From NCBI RefSeq assembly GCF_036985595.1, contig NZ_BTPU01000052.1:1-57062 (forward strand): 57,062 nucleotides of DNA. Direction: 5' to 3'. The notes beneath the pieces were generated by a model that saw only the letters and a list, made by a program, of their open reading frames with translations, had not been told where the DNA came from and did not search any database. The stretch comes from Vallitalea maricola (GTDB lineage: Bacteria; Bacillota; Clostridia; Lachnospirales; Vallitaleaceae). Below, in pieces: positions 1 to 9,391 of the stretch. The position numbers and the translations under genes were made by a program. Positions within the stretch are counted from its first letter, which is position 1, and every line of letters starts with the position of its first letter.

Positions 1-17
1 AAGTAAAGGTCTTATTT

Positions 18-530
18 TTATCCATGTATAATAGAATCTACATCATAATTTTTTAATTTATCTCTGCCTTTTAGGAAGTCAAGCTCGATTAAATATACTA
101 ACTTTACAACTTCTCCTCCTAAACTTTCAATTAATTCTACGGTAGCTTTTGATGTTCCACCTGTTGCTAATAAATCATCTATAATTACAACTTTATCACC
201 TGGTTTAATAGCATCAATATGCATCTCAATAGTCGCAGTGCCATATTCTAAAGCATATTCTTTGCTTTTTGTTTTATATGGTAGTTTACCAGCTTTTCTG
301 ATAGGTAAAAATCCTTTACCCGTATTATAAGCTACTGGTACACCAAAAATAAAGCCTCGTGATTCTGGTCCAACTATGTAATCGAATTCAATACCTTCCA
401 ATTTAGCTTGTATCTGATCGATAGAAGCCTTTAATCCTTCTGGATTTTGTAAAATTGTAGTAATGTCATAAAATAAAATACCTTCTCTTGGGAAATCAGG
501 TACTTCTCTTATAAGAGTTTTAAGATCCAT
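18..530 (-). CDS. apt: Adenine phosphoribosyltransferase
   Basis: Apt makes AMP from adenine and PRPP in cytosolic purine salvage. The 170-residue length is normal for the family. The type I PRTase PRPP-binding signature VVIIDDLLATGG lies at residues 114-125, and the N-terminal part carries the IVGPESRGF segment typical of Apt. The ATG start has an AAGGAG ribosome site about 9 nt upstream. It is the last gene of the minus-strand run recJ - small membrane protein - apt; in many Clostridia apt follows recJ and precedes relA/spoT, which would lie beyond position 1. I see no defect in the protein. Confidence 0.96.
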   Translation of the reverse strand: MDLKTLIREVPDFPREGILFYDITTILQNPEGLKASIDQIQAKLEGIEFDYIVGPESRGFIFGVPVAYNTGKGFLPIRKAGKLPYKTKSKEYALEYGTATIEMHIDAIKPGDKVVIIDDLLATGGTSKATVELIESLGGEVVKLVYLIELDFLKGRDKLKNYDVDSIIHG

Positions 531-773
531 ACTTCCTTACTCCTTTTCGTAATACCCTATAAGGAATTAATTAGACTATCATAATATAATAGAAAATAAT
601 GTATATCATTAATTTACTTTTTAAAAATAGTACTACCTTAAAAGGATATTTATTTATCAAATTTATATGTTTAACTTATCGCTTTTTAAACATACTTAAA
701 CATACAATATTAGTATACCAAATTTAATAGCTTCTAGCAAAGCTTTTTGAAGTTTTTCTTTTAAATATATCTC

Positions 774-941
774 CTATATAAAAAATTCTAATAATTTAAT
801 GAACAATATAACTATTAAAGCACCACAAGCAAAAGGCATAAAGGCTACTAAACATTCAAAGCCAAAAAGATATATGAATACTATTAAACAAACCAATATT
901 ATTATTAAATCACAAATTAATTTACGTTTAGACCTTCTCAT
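774..941 (-). CDS. Small hypothetical membrane protein (55 aa)
   Basis: I do not recognise this protein. It starts MRRSKRK, a short basic N-terminus, followed by two hydrophobic segments (about residues 9-28 and 30-53), so it is probably a two-helix inner-membrane miniprotein with its N-terminus in the cytoplasm. The start is decided by a strong GGAGG placed 7 nt before the ATG at 941; a longer reading from an upstream ATG at 1007 lacks a comparable site. It sits between recJ and apt in the same direction. The overlapping plus-strand frame is judged a shadow. Confidence 0.55.
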   Translation of the reverse strand: MRRSKRKLICDLIIILVCLIVFIYLFGFECLVAFMPFACGALIVILFIKLLEFFI

Positions 942-1113
942 TAAGAGACCTCCAATAAATTCTGATATAATCCCTTTTATTATAGTTTGTTTATTGAATA
1001 TATTCAATATTACACCGATTATTTTTCATATCATTAAGACATTAATTCAATATAGCACATATAATGTATGTTTTTTTATAATATTATTTAAAGAACATAT
1101 GTAATATTTCGAT

Positions 1114-3189
1114 TTAAATTATTTTTTTATATATACTTGATTCATCTAACTTTACTTTGATACCTTTATTTAATTTAAAAATCAATCTCATATTCTCTAC
1201 TCTATATTCTAATAATCTAAGTTCGCTAAATACTTCTAGACAAATCAATAAAGTCAATATTTTATTGGGTTGAGAATATCCCAGTATCTTTAAAAATTTA
1301 GTGATTATAATATTTTCTTTCATCTGTTTTTCTAGATTCAATAGAGTTCTATATATATTTTCAAACTCTTTTCTAGTAGGAATTACTTGTTCATCTTGAA
1401 AATATACTTTGGTTTTCCCGTCAAAATTTGCGTTTTTAATGTTATTGAATTCATCATAATACCTTTTTATTGATACTGCAAACTCATTATTAGGATTAAT
1501 ATCCTTCAACATGATTTGAGGTTTTTTAGTACCGTTCCATTCATTTATATTCAACGTTCCTAACAATGATATATCATGGGTCACATTAATATAATCATAG
1601 TACTGTGCCATTCCGAATCCTATTCCATCTAAATAATTCTTGTTATAATCTACTCTCATCTTCAGATGGTTACTCTCTTTACCTATTTTTCTAACATCAT
1701 CAACTTTCCCTTTACATATAAATTTGGGCTCAGGATTTCCTACACCATAAGGTTCCAACTTTATAATTTCTTCGATAAGAGGTATGCTGATATCCTTTAT
1801 ATCTATTTCCATATCAGCAGTTAATTTTGGTATCAGTGTGTCAGATTCCATAGTATTTTCAGCATATTCATTGAGAACTTCTCTAAGTCTATCTATATTC
1901 TCTTCTTTTAATGACATACCAGCTGCCATCTCATGTCCTCCAAACTTCATAAATAGCTCTTTGGTAGAACATAAAGCCTCAAATATGCTAAACCCATCTA
2001 CACTCCTTGCTGACCCAGTAGCTACCCCATCTTCAATACTTAACAGTATACTTGGTTTATAATACTTCTCAGTAATTCTAGAAGCCACAATACCAATTAC
2101 TCCATGATGCCAATTACTTGATGCTGCCACTATGATTTTAGTATTATCCATGTCAATATTTTCTTCGATTATATGTACAGCTTCATCAAATATCTCTTGC
2201 TCCAATTGCTGACGCAGAATATTTTCTTCGTTGAGTTTTTCAGCAATATCAGCTGCTTTATTCTTATCTTCTGTGATAAATAATTCTATTCCTCTCTTGG
2301 CATCTCCAAGTCTACCAGCTGCATTTAATCTAGGAGCGATACGGAATCCAATTATCCCAGCCGTTATTTTATCATCTTTTTTATTTCCTGATATTTTTAT
2401 TAGTGATTTTAGACCCACATTCCAAGTATCTTTCATAGTTTCAAAAGCCAACTTGGTAATAATCCTATTTTCATCTTTTAAAGGTACTATATCAGCCACT
2501 GTACCAACAGCTACAATATCTAAATACTTCCATATAGAATCTATATTGCCTAATTTAATTGATAATGCATGAATTACTTTAAAAGCTACACCTACACCTG
2601 CTAACATATCAAATGGATATCTGCAGTCTTCTCGCTTGGGATCAATTACAGCTACAGCATCAGGTATACTTTCTTGACATTCATGGTGGTCTGTTATTAC
2701 CATATCCAAGCCTAATGAATTAGCTAAATCTACTTGTGATATAGCTGTAATACCTGTATCAACAGTAATAATCAGCTTTGTGCCACCTTGGTGTATGCTT
2801 TTTACAGCATCATCATTAACCCCATATCCTTCTTCTAATCTGTTTGGTATATAGTAATCAACCTGTGCAGCATTTTCTTTCAAATACATATATAGAACTG
2901 ATGTACTTGTGATTCCATCCACATCATAATCTCCATATATAGTTATTTTCTCATTCTTATCAATTGCTGTAATAATACGTTCTACAGCCTTGTCCATATC
3001 TTCCATTAAGTATGGATCATAGAATTTGTCTTTATCTGCATTAAGAAACCTGACAATATCTTTTTCTATTACAATATTACGGTTAGCTAATATAGTTGCC
3101 ATTATAGTAGACATCTTGTATTTTTCAGATAATTCTTCTACAAGTTTTTCATTTTTCTGTTTTAAGTTCCAGATGTATTTTGGTTCCAA
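1114..3189 (-). CDS. recJ: Single-stranded-DNA-specific exonuclease RecJ
   Basis: RecJ degrades single-stranded DNA 5' to 3' in recombination and repair. The DHH-family motifs are visible: DYDVDG at about residues 87-92 and DHH at 167-169, followed by the DHHA1 signature FGGHEMAAG and a C-terminal OB-like region. At 691 residues it is slightly longer than many RecJ proteins, with a clostridial C-terminal extension. I place the start at a TTG at 3189 because GGAGG lies 8 nt upstream; the frame is open five codons further to a TTG at 3204, but that codon overlaps the ribosome site. A terminator-like hairpin with a U-tract sits immediately before this ribosome site. Confidence 0.95.
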   Translation of the reverse strand: MEPKYIWNLKQKNEKLVEELSEKYKMSTIMATILANRNIVIEKDIVRFLNADKDKFYDPYLMEDMDKAVERIITAIDKNEKITIYGDYDVDGITSTSVLYMYLKENAAQVDYYIPNRLEEGYGVNDDAVKSIHQGGTKLIITVDTGITAISQVDLANSLGLDMVITDHHECQESIPDAVAVIDPKREDCRYPFDMLAGVGVAFKVIHALSIKLGNIDSIWKYLDIVAVGTVADIVPLKDENRIITKLAFETMKDTWNVGLKSLIKISGNKKDDKITAGIIGFRIAPRLNAAGRLGDAKRGIELFITEDKNKAADIAEKLNEENILRQQLEQEIFDEAVHIIEENIDMDNTKIIVAASSNWHHGVIGIVASRITEKYYKPSILLSIEDGVATGSARSVDGFSIFEALCSTKELFMKFGGHEMAAGMSLKEENIDRLREVLNEYAENTMESDTLIPKLTADMEIDIKDISIPLIEEIIKLEPYGVGNPEPKFICKGKVDDVRKIGKESNHLKMRVDYNKNYLDGIGFGMAQYYDYINVTHDISLLGTLNINEWNGTKKPQIMLKDINPNNEFAVSIKRYYDEFNNIKNANFDGKTKVYFQDEQVIPTRKEFENIYRTLLNLEKQMKENIIITKFLKILGYSQPNKILTLLICLEVFSELRLLEYRVENMRLIFKLNKGIKVKLDESSIYKKII

Positions 3190-3202
3190 ATAAACAACCT
3201 CC

Positions 3203-3235
3203 AAAAAATCCCCCTAGCAAAGATTTGCTAGAGGG
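3203..3235 (-). terminator. Hairpin plus U-tract between secDF and recJ
   Basis: On the minus strand a stem built on CTAGCAAA and TTTGCTAG, extended by three G-C pairs past one mismatch, is followed after GGGGA by six U residues, and GGAGG of recJ begins directly after the U-tract. It follows the secDF stop codon by about 12 nt. It should reduce read-through from secDF into recJ, and the RNA fold would also lie against the recJ ribosome site. Confidence 0.7.
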
Positions 3236-3247
3236 ATGTAAGTTCAA

Positions 3248-5401
3248 TTATCTTTGTTGATGCGCCTGTTGAATTTTCTTTTCTTCTTTTCTTTTAAATA
3301 CATACCATAATGGACTGGCAATAAATATAGAAGAATATGTTCCTGAAAGGATACCTACCATTAATGGTAGAGCAAATTCTCTAATTGAAGCAACACCAAT
3401 TATATATAATATTGCAACCATAACAAAAGTTGTAAGTGATGTATTTATTGAACGTGACATTGTTTGACTTATAGATGTATCAACAACACCTTTGAAATCT
3501 CCACGTTTCATATATTTTTGATTTTCACGAACACGGTCAAATAAAACTATTGTATCATTGATTGAGTAACCAACAATTGTTAACATTGCAGCAATGAATG
3601 AATTATTGATAGGTACTCTGAATAATGAATATACTGCTAATACAACAAATACGTCATGAATTAATGCAACAACCGCACTAACACCGAATCTATAATCTTT
3701 AAATCTTAATGTTATATATATTAACATACATATAGCAGCTAATATTATAGATAGCATAGCGCTCTTACGCATCTCATTACTGATTGTTGGACTTATACTT
3801 TCACTTTCAATATCTTCAGAAGTTATACCATATTTTTCAATCAATTTTTCTTGTAATTTAGTTCTTGATTCATTATCTAATTTATTAGTTTTGATAATAA
3901 CTTGTTTCTTATCTGTAACTGCTTGGAATTGAGGACTCTTATCATTAGTCGCTTCAACAACTATTGGTGTCAACTCACTATCCATTTCAGCTTTACTCAT
4001 TGTTTTTCCTATGTTAACAAGAGTTGTAGAACCACCGCTAAATTCTATATCATAATTAAGAGGAGTACCCTTTGAAGCGTTATATATTGGCATCGCAAGA
4101 AGTCCTATAACTATAATAACAATTGAGATACTAAACCAAATTTTTCTCTTTGCAACAACTTTGATAGCTCTTGTTTTTTGAGCAATACCGTATAATTTTT
4201 TATTCTTAATTCCTAATCCAGCAAATGCTCCAAGGATAAGTCTAGTTATTACTAAAGCTGTAAACATAGAAACAATAATACCAATTGCAAGAGTTTGAGC
4301 GAAACCTTTTATTGGTCCAGTTCCCATTAGATATAGGATAGCTGACGCTATTAATGTTGTAATATTACCATCTAAAATAGCAGATGTAGCTTTTTTAAAT
4401 CCAGCTTTCAGTGAAGCTCTAAGTGTTTTCTCAAGTGCTAATTCTTCCTTTATCCTTGAGAATATAATTATGTTGGCATCTACAGCCATACCAATTGATA
4501 AGATAATACCTGCAATACCAGGTAATGTTAATGTAATCTTAAATATGCTTAATATGATAATTACTAATGAAGAATAGAATACTAGTGCTATATCAGCAGC
4601 AAGTCCAGGTATTCTATAGAATATTATCATAAATAATAATATTAAAGCAAGACCAATAATACCAGCTTTTACACTTGTCTTAACTGCTTCTTCACCAAGT
4701 GTTGCTCCTACTACATTTGATCTTAATTCTTCAAGCTCTAGAGGAAGTGCACCAATACGTATATTAGATGCCATATCTTCCGCTCTTTCCATACTTCCCA
4801 TATTACTGATAGAAGCGTTACCATCTTTGATTGGTTCATTAACTTTAGGCTCCATTATGTTTTCACCATTATAAGCAATGGCTATTCTTTGACCTACAAA
4901 TTTTTTGGTAGCTTCATAGAATTTATCTTTTCCACTTTCATTAAGTTCAAGGGAGATAATATATGGGTCAACTTCTCCAGATACCATTTTTGCAGTAGCA
5001 TTCTTAACGTCTTGTCCTGTTAATACTACATTTCCGTCTGGATCCAAAAATTCTAGTTTACCTGGTTTACCGAGTTCTTCTAATACTTCTTCTGCATTTG
5101 TTGCATTAGGAATATCAACATTTACACGGTCAGAACCTTCTCTATAAACTTGTCCTTCCGTATAACCCATTCCATCTATTCTTTTTCTAATCTTAAAAAC
5201 TGTGTCATCTAGCTCTTTGTCAGTTGGTTTCTCTTTGACAGTAGTGTATGTTATACTAACACCACCAGCTAAGTCAAGACCTAATTTTACATTGTTTGCT
5301 CCACCGATTTGATCTTTTCCTACTCCTTTAACTGCTACAAATACAGAACATGCGATTATAACAACTAAAAGCAATAGGGTAATAATTTTTTTCCCCTTCA
5401 T
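3248..5401 (-). CDS. secDF: Fused protein translocase SecD-SecF
   Basis: This RND-like membrane protein uses the proton gradient to help SecYEG complete protein export. It is a natural SecD-SecF fusion of 717 residues. The SecD half begins with one membrane helix and carries LGLDLAGG (about residues 41-48) and the GMAVDANIIIFSRIKEEL membrane motif. The SecF half starts near residue 415, with DIEFSGGSTTLVN and the typical GYSINDTIVLFDRVREN. Twelve membrane helices are expected. Start ATG at 5401 with AAAGGAGG upstream, at a longish spacing of 11 nt. With yajC nearby, the window holds most of the accessory Sec complex. Confidence 0.96.
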   Translation of the reverse strand: MKGKKIITLLLLVVIIACSVFVAVKGVGKDQIGGANNVKLGLDLAGGVSITYTTVKEKPTDKELDDTVFKIRKRIDGMGYTEGQVYREGSDRVNVDIPNATNAEEVLEELGKPGKLEFLDPDGNVVLTGQDVKNATAKMVSGEVDPYIISLELNESGKDKFYEATKKFVGQRIAIAYNGENIMEPKVNEPIKDGNASISNMGSMERAEDMASNIRIGALPLELEELRSNVVGATLGEEAVKTSVKAGIIGLALILLFMIIFYRIPGLAADIALVFYSSLVIIILSIFKITLTLPGIAGIILSIGMAVDANIIIFSRIKEELALEKTLRASLKAGFKKATSAILDGNITTLIASAILYLMGTGPIKGFAQTLAIGIIVSMFTALVITRLILGAFAGLGIKNKKLYGIAQKTRAIKVVAKRKIWFSISIVIIVIGLLAMPIYNASKGTPLNYDIEFSGGSTTLVNIGKTMSKAEMDSELTPIVVEATNDKSPQFQAVTDKKQVIIKTNKLDNESRTKLQEKLIEKYGITSEDIESESISPTISNEMRKSAMLSIILAAICMLIYITLRFKDYRFGVSAVVALIHDVFVVLAVYSLFRVPINNSFIAAMLTIVGYSINDTIVLFDRVRENQKYMKRGDFKGVVDTSISQTMSRSINTSLTTFVMVAILYIIGVASIREFALPLMVGILSGTYSSIFIASPLWYVFKRKEEKKIQQAHQQR

Positions 5402-5617
5402 TGCAACAATATCCTCCTTTGTACATTATCATATTTAATTTCTAATTTTTGTATATTGAATCTACGATATATTCTATAGATATCAATATATATTAATTAT
5501 TTTGTAAGTCATACTTCAATAAATATCAGACCTTCTATCCATATATATTATAACTTACATACTACGTTAAATTATAAATATTATCTTAAAATTAGTCAAG
5601 ATAATTTATATAATGTA

Positions 5618-6973
5618 TTATTCCACCATTTCATTTGCTTTCATATAAATAGCACATTCAACTCGTTTTTTCTCTAGCTCACATCCTATTTCATATGTAT
5701 CATATATATTACCGTGGAATTGATATGCATTAGCTGTACATCCACCACTGCAATAGAATTTTGCCCAACAATTTTGACATTTATCTTTTGAATATACACA
5801 ACAGTCTTTGAATTCTTTACGTCTTTCTAGATTAGTTATTCCTTCATCAACTGTTCCAAGCTTGAATTCATCTATTCCAACAAACTGATGACATGGGTAC
5901 AAATCCCCCCATGGTGTAACAGCTAGGTATTCAGTTCCTGAACCGCAACCTGAAAGTCTTTTTATGACACATGGTCCTTGTGATAAATCAATCATGAAGT
6001 GGAAGAAATTGAAATCTCTACCTTCTTCTCTTCTCTTAATCATTTCTTTTGCTAATATATCGTATTGCTCACATAGATACGGTATATCTTGTTTCCTAAG
6101 AGCATATGGCATATCAGCTGGCGCCACAACAGGTTCTATAGATATTTGTTTGAAGCCTTGGTCAGCTAGATGTAACACATCTTGTGAAAAATCAAGATTA
6201 AAATGAGTGAAAGTTCCTCTTACATAATAATTCTCTTGATTTCTACTTTCAGCCATTCTCTCAAACTTAGGCATAATAATATCATAACTACCCTTGCCAT
6301 TTTGGGATGATCTCATTCTATCATTTACTTCTTTTCTTCCATCTATACTAAGTACTACATTATACATGTTTTCATTAACAAATTCCATGATATCATCATC
6401 AAGTAATATTCCATTAGTTGTTATAGTAAATCTAAAGTTCTTATTATATTCTTCTTCTTTAGATTTAGCATATTTTACAATATCTTTTACTACTTCAAAA
6501 TTCATCAATGGTTCTCCACCGAAGAAATCTACTTCAAGGTTTCTTCTATTACCTGAATTCTCTAATAGAAAATCAATAGATTTTTTACCTATTTCACTAG
6601 TCATAAGTGAACGGTCTCCATGATATTCACCTTCACCTGCAAAACAATACTTGCAACACAAGTTACAATCATGTGCTATATGTAAACATAAAGCTTTTAC
6701 AACAGGTTCTCTTTTTTTAAAGCTGATAATTGCTTCTTTGTATGTATCATCAGTAAAAAGTAATTCTTTATCAATAAGTTCTTTTACTTCATTAATCGAT
6801 TCAATTATTACTTCCTTATCATATTTCGAAGAAAGCTCGTTTACTAAGTCCTCACTAGATAACTTTTCATAACTTTCTATTACATCATAAACAATATCAT
6901 CAACTACATGAATTGCACCGCTATAAACATCTACAACAATGTTCATATCACCCATTTTATATTGATGTACCAC
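5618..6973 (-). CDS. scfB: SCIFF radical SAM maturase (ScfB)
   Basis: A radical SAM/SPASM enzyme that installs Cys-derived thioether crosslinks in the six-cysteine SCIFF peptide encoded just upstream. The SAM [4Fe-4S] motif CxxxCxxC is C103, C107 and C110 (CNLCCKYC). A PqqD-like peptide-binding segment precedes it (residues 1-85), and a cysteine-rich SPASM region for auxiliary clusters covers about residues 340-445. Length 451 is typical. The start is a GTG at 6973 with AAAGGAAG 7 nt upstream. The pairing with scfA is diagnostic. A hairpin between the two genes could set the ratio of peptide to enzyme. Confidence 0.95.
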   Translation of the reverse strand: MVHQYKMGDMNIVVDVYSGAIHVVDDIVYDVIESYEKLSSEDLVNELSSKYDKEVIIESINEVKELIDKELLFTDDTYKEAIISFKKREPVVKALCLHIAHDCNLCCKYCFAGEGEYHGDRSLMTSEIGKKSIDFLLENSGNRRNLEVDFFGGEPLMNFEVVKDIVKYAKSKEEEYNKNFRFTITTNGILLDDDIMEFVNENMYNVVLSIDGRKEVNDRMRSSQNGKGSYDIIMPKFERMAESRNQENYYVRGTFTHFNLDFSQDVLHLADQGFKQISIEPVVAPADMPYALRKQDIPYLCEQYDILAKEMIKRREEGRDFNFFHFMIDLSQGPCVIKRLSGCGSGTEYLAVTPWGDLYPCHQFVGIDEFKLGTVDEGITNLERRKEFKDCCVYSKDKCQNCWAKFYCSGGCTANAYQFHGNIYDTYEIGCELEKKRVECAIYMKANEMVE

Positions 6974-7063
6974 TGTTATTCTTCCTTTCTTATGCTTAAC
7001 TATATGTAATACAGCTAAATTATTAAAATACTTCAGATAATAAAGTATCCATCAAACCTAATA

Positions 7064-7089
7064 TAAGCAGCGACTAATGTCACTGCTTA
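7064..7089 (-). promoter_or_regulatory. Intercistronic hairpin between scfA and scfB
   Basis: An 11-bp stem (minus strand TAAGCAGTGAC paired with GTCGCTGCTTA, one G-U pair) closes a 4-nt ATTA loop 14 nt after the scfA stop. No U-run follows, so it is not a standard terminator. A role as an mRNA stabiliser or partial attenuator, favouring the small peptide over the enzyme, is an inference. Confidence 0.55.
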
Positions 7090-7102
7090 ATAAACTTATA
7101 AA

Positions 7103-7243
7103 TTATTTGTTTTCACAAGTTTGATTCCCAACTGTACATGATGTTTTACATGCTGATTGGCATGATGTTTGGCATTCGCCGCATCCACCATTTTTTAAAC
7201 TCTTTTTAAGAGTAGCTGAGTTTAATGTTTTAATATGCTTCAT
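7103..7243 (-). CDS. scfA: Six-cysteine SCIFF precursor peptide (ScfA)
   Basis: Translating 7243 to 7103 gives a 46-residue peptide starting MKHIKTLNSATLKKSLKNGG, followed by a cysteine-rich core. Cysteines are at 21, 24, 28, 32, 36 and 43, the spacing that defines the SCIFF (six cysteines in forty-five residues) family of ranthipeptides. A clean AGGAGG lies 8 nt before the ATG. The maturase scfB follows 129 nt downstream in the same direction. In related peptides Cys residues are crosslinked through thioethers to nearby residues such as Thr; T26, T34, T37 and T42 are candidates here, by inference. The physiological role of SCIFF peptides is not settled. Confidence 0.96.
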   Translation of the reverse strand: MKHIKTLNSATLKKSLKNGGCGECQTSCQSACKTSCTVGNQTCENK

Positions 7244-7338
7244 TGCTTTTTCCTCCTTTAAGCACATGTTACTTTAACTTAAAACATTATATCACAAGAT
7301 TGTCACTTTTAAAAGTAGATTTTAAAGTAACTTGTAAC

Positions 7339-7734
7339 TTATCCTAGCATTCCTCCTAATGTACTGCCACCAACACACATGAAGAATAAACTTATTGCAC
7401 CTCCAGAAATTCCACTATTCTTATTAATTATTATAGATGCTATGACAAATATGACAAAATAAATAACTCCGGCTATAGCGCCATACATCCATTTATTTTT
7501 ACCTATGCTTCTTCCTATTAATAAGCCCATAATAATAGTTGCCAATATTATAATAATGACTCTTCCAATATTAATCTGACTATTACTCAAATCATACTTA
7601 TATACGATGAATGAAAGAAGCAGTACACATAAAATAGTAATTATGTATCCAATCATAATAGCTTTAAGCACGTTCACTATTATTTTTTGCGTGTTAATGT
7701 CTGGTTTCTTTGAAATTCGAGATGTTCTGCCCAT
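7339..7734 (-). CDS. TIGR04086-type four-helix membrane protein
   Basis: A 131-residue protein with a short polar N-terminus (MGRTSRISKKPD) and four hydrophobic segments, at about residues 22-46, 57-75, 82-103 and 110-130, the last rich in glycine (GGAISLFFMCVGGSTLGGML). From memory it matches the small membrane family TIGR04086 that is regularly found beside scfA/scfB and yajC in Clostridia; its function is unknown. GGGGGAGG lies 5 nt before the ATG. It starts the minus-strand run TIGR04086 - scfA - scfB and is divergent from the PHP gene. Confidence 0.8.
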   Translation of the reverse strand: MGRTSRISKKPDINTQKIIVNVLKAIMIGYIITILCVLLLSFIVYKYDLSNSQINIGRVIIIILATIIMGLLIGRSIGKNKWMYGAIAGVIYFVIFVIASIIINKNSGISGGAISLFFMCVGGSTLGGMLG

Positions 7735-7875
7735 AATCCTCCCCCTTATTGTTCCATATAATATTATACTGTGCTATAATTTAAAATATGCCATGCTTTT
7801 ATTTAAATTGTGGTTTGTAAATAATAGTATTATTTATTGCACATATATATATTATGTAGAAAGGACTGATTTTAT

Positions 7876-8730
7876 TTGAAAAAACATATAGATTTACATG
7901 TTCATACGACTGCTTCTGATGGAACTTATGAGCCATGTGAATTAGTTGAATATGCTTCAAAAAAAAATATAGCTGCTATTGCTATAACTGACCATGACTG
8001 TATCTCTGGAATTAAAGAAGCTAAGAAATGCGGTAAAATATATAATGTAGAGATAGTTAGCGGTATTGAATTTTCAACAAGATATAATGATACTGAAATA
8101 CACCTTTTGGGTTTATATATTGATGAAAACGATAAAACATTTGTAAATGGATTAAATGAAATAGTAGATGCTAGAGAATTACGGAATATCAAGATGATAG
8201 AAAAACTTAATAATCATGGAATAAACATTTCCCTAGAAGATGTTTTGGCTACATCTAGCTCTGATGTCTATACAAGAGCTCATTTTGCTAAAGCAATGCT
8301 TAATAAAGGCTATGTTTCATCTATGAGAGAAGCCTTTATTAAATATATCGGCAATGATAGTCCTTGCTATGTACCGAGAGAAAAAGTGACTCCAGAAATG
8401 GCAATAAAACTTGTCTTATCATGTGGTGGTGTACCCATTCTAGCACATCCAACTCTATACAATATGGATTTAAGACAACTAGATAATCTTATTAGTGAAT
8501 TATCAAAAATAGGTTTGTTAGGAATTGAAGGACTTTATTCTCTATACAATAAATCTGAAGAAAAATATTTGAAAGACTTCGCAGATAAATATGATCTTGT
8601 AATCTCTGGCGGTTCTGATTTTCACGGAAGCAATAAACCCAATATTGATCTTGGTGTAGGAAGAGGCAATCTAGAAATTCCTTATTCTATACTTAAGGCT
8701 ATCAAAGCCAAGAGAACAAAAAGACTGTAG
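7876..8730 (+). CDS. PHP-domain phosphoesterase
   Basis: A 284-residue polymerase-and-histidinol-phosphatase (PHP) domain protein. The N-terminus HIDLHVHTTASDGTYEP carries the first metal ligands, DHD (in AITDHDCISG) follows, then an insert, AHP (VPILAHPTLY) and the C-terminal GGSDFHGS. All the usual metal ligands are therefore present. Relatives include YciV/RNase AM, which acts on 5' phosphates of RNA and on 3',5'-bisphosphonucleotides, so a 5'-3' exoribonuclease or nucleotide phosphatase role is likely but not proven. The start is TTG at 7876, with a rather distant AAAGG upstream. It is the only plus-strand gene in this housekeeping block. Confidence 0.85.
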   Translation: MKKHIDLHVHTTASDGTYEPCELVEYASKKNIAAIAITDHDCISGIKEAKKCGKIYNVEIVSGIEFSTRYNDTEIHLLGLYIDENDKTFVNGLNEIVDARELRNIKMIEKLNNHGINISLEDVLATSSSDVYTRAHFAKAMLNKGYVSSMREAFIKYIGNDSPCYVPREKVTPEMAIKLVLSCGGVPILAHPTLYNMDLRQLDNLISELSKIGLLGIEGLYSLYNKSEEKYLKDFADKYDLVISGGSDFHGSNKPNIDLGVGRGNLEIPYSILKAIKAKRTKRL

Positions 8731-8740
8731 ACTTTTTATA

Positions 8741-8778
8741 AGGAAAAATATAAAGGGCTGTAATCATATACAGCCCTT
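8741..8778 (-). terminator. Terminator hairpin between PHP gene and yajC
   Basis: A perfect 10-bp stem AAGGGCTGTA / TACAGCCCTT with a 6-nt loop (8753-8778) lies between convergent genes. On the minus strand it is followed by TATATTTTTCC, so it mainly ends yajC transcripts. On the plus strand the stem is present but there is no U-run. Confidence 0.75.
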
Positions 8779-8796
8779 CTGTAAAACCCATTAATT

Positions 8797-9189
8797 CTAT
8801 TCTTCGTCTTTCTTTTCTTCTTTGTCTTCTTTTTTATCTTCGATTAAGTCATCTCTATTTATTGTTAAATCTGGTTCTTTAACTGCTGCAACAGCATTTC
8901 TTTCAATAGGAACTCTTACGCTTTTGTTAGTACCAAGTTCAATTATAAGAACATTATTTACAGAGTCAACAACTTTACCATAGAAACCACCATTAGTCAT
9001 AACAGAATCACCAATATTAATACTTGACTGCATTTGGTCTATTTCTCTTTGTCTCTTTTTTTGAGGTCTGATAAGCATTAGGTACATAAAACCAAATAAA
9101 ATTACCATAGGTATTAACATAGCACCTATACTGCCAGCAGTAGATGGTTGTGCACCAGCTCCAGCTTCTAATACAAATAAACTTGACAT
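8797..9189 (-). CDS. yajC: Preprotein translocase subunit YajC
   Basis: YajC is a small accessory subunit of the SecDF-YajC complex. This 130-residue protein has an outward-facing N-terminus, one membrane helix (about residues 23-40, ending in the conserved LIRPQKKRQRE), then the conserved cytosolic domain with GDSVMTNGGFYGKV and a charged Lys/Glu-rich tail. Start ATG has AAGGAGG 10-11 nt upstream. It lies downstream of tgt, the classical tgt-yajC order, with a gap of about 200 nt. A TTG-started frame overlapping it at 9017-9214 is a shadow. Confidence 0.94.
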   Translation of the reverse strand: MSSLFVLEAGAGAQPSTAGSIGAMLIPMVILFGFMYLMLIRPQKKRQREIDQMQSSINIGDSVMTNGGFYGKVVDSVNNVLIIELGTNKSVRVPIERNAVAAVKEPDLTINRDDLIEDKKEDKEEKKDEE

Positions 9190-9391
9190 AAATTATTATC
9201 CTCCTTGTTTTCACACAGAAATTTATCTATTCGGTAGCTTGTAAGAATCATTATTCTTATATAATAAGATACACTGTTAATAACTTCCTGTCAACTGTTT
9301 TATCCATATATTTGAACTTAATCATCTATACACCCATTTCAATTAGTTCAATATATTTTCCTTATATTTGTTAGAAATTTTATATAATTTT

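Noticed and set aside
774..1104. Plus-strand reading frame 799-1104 and the longer 77-aa version of the minus-strand small protein
   Set aside because: The plus-strand frame has no ribosome site and mirrors the minus-strand gene. The longer minus-strand start at 1007 is weaker than the ATG at 941, which has GGAGG at ideal spacing.
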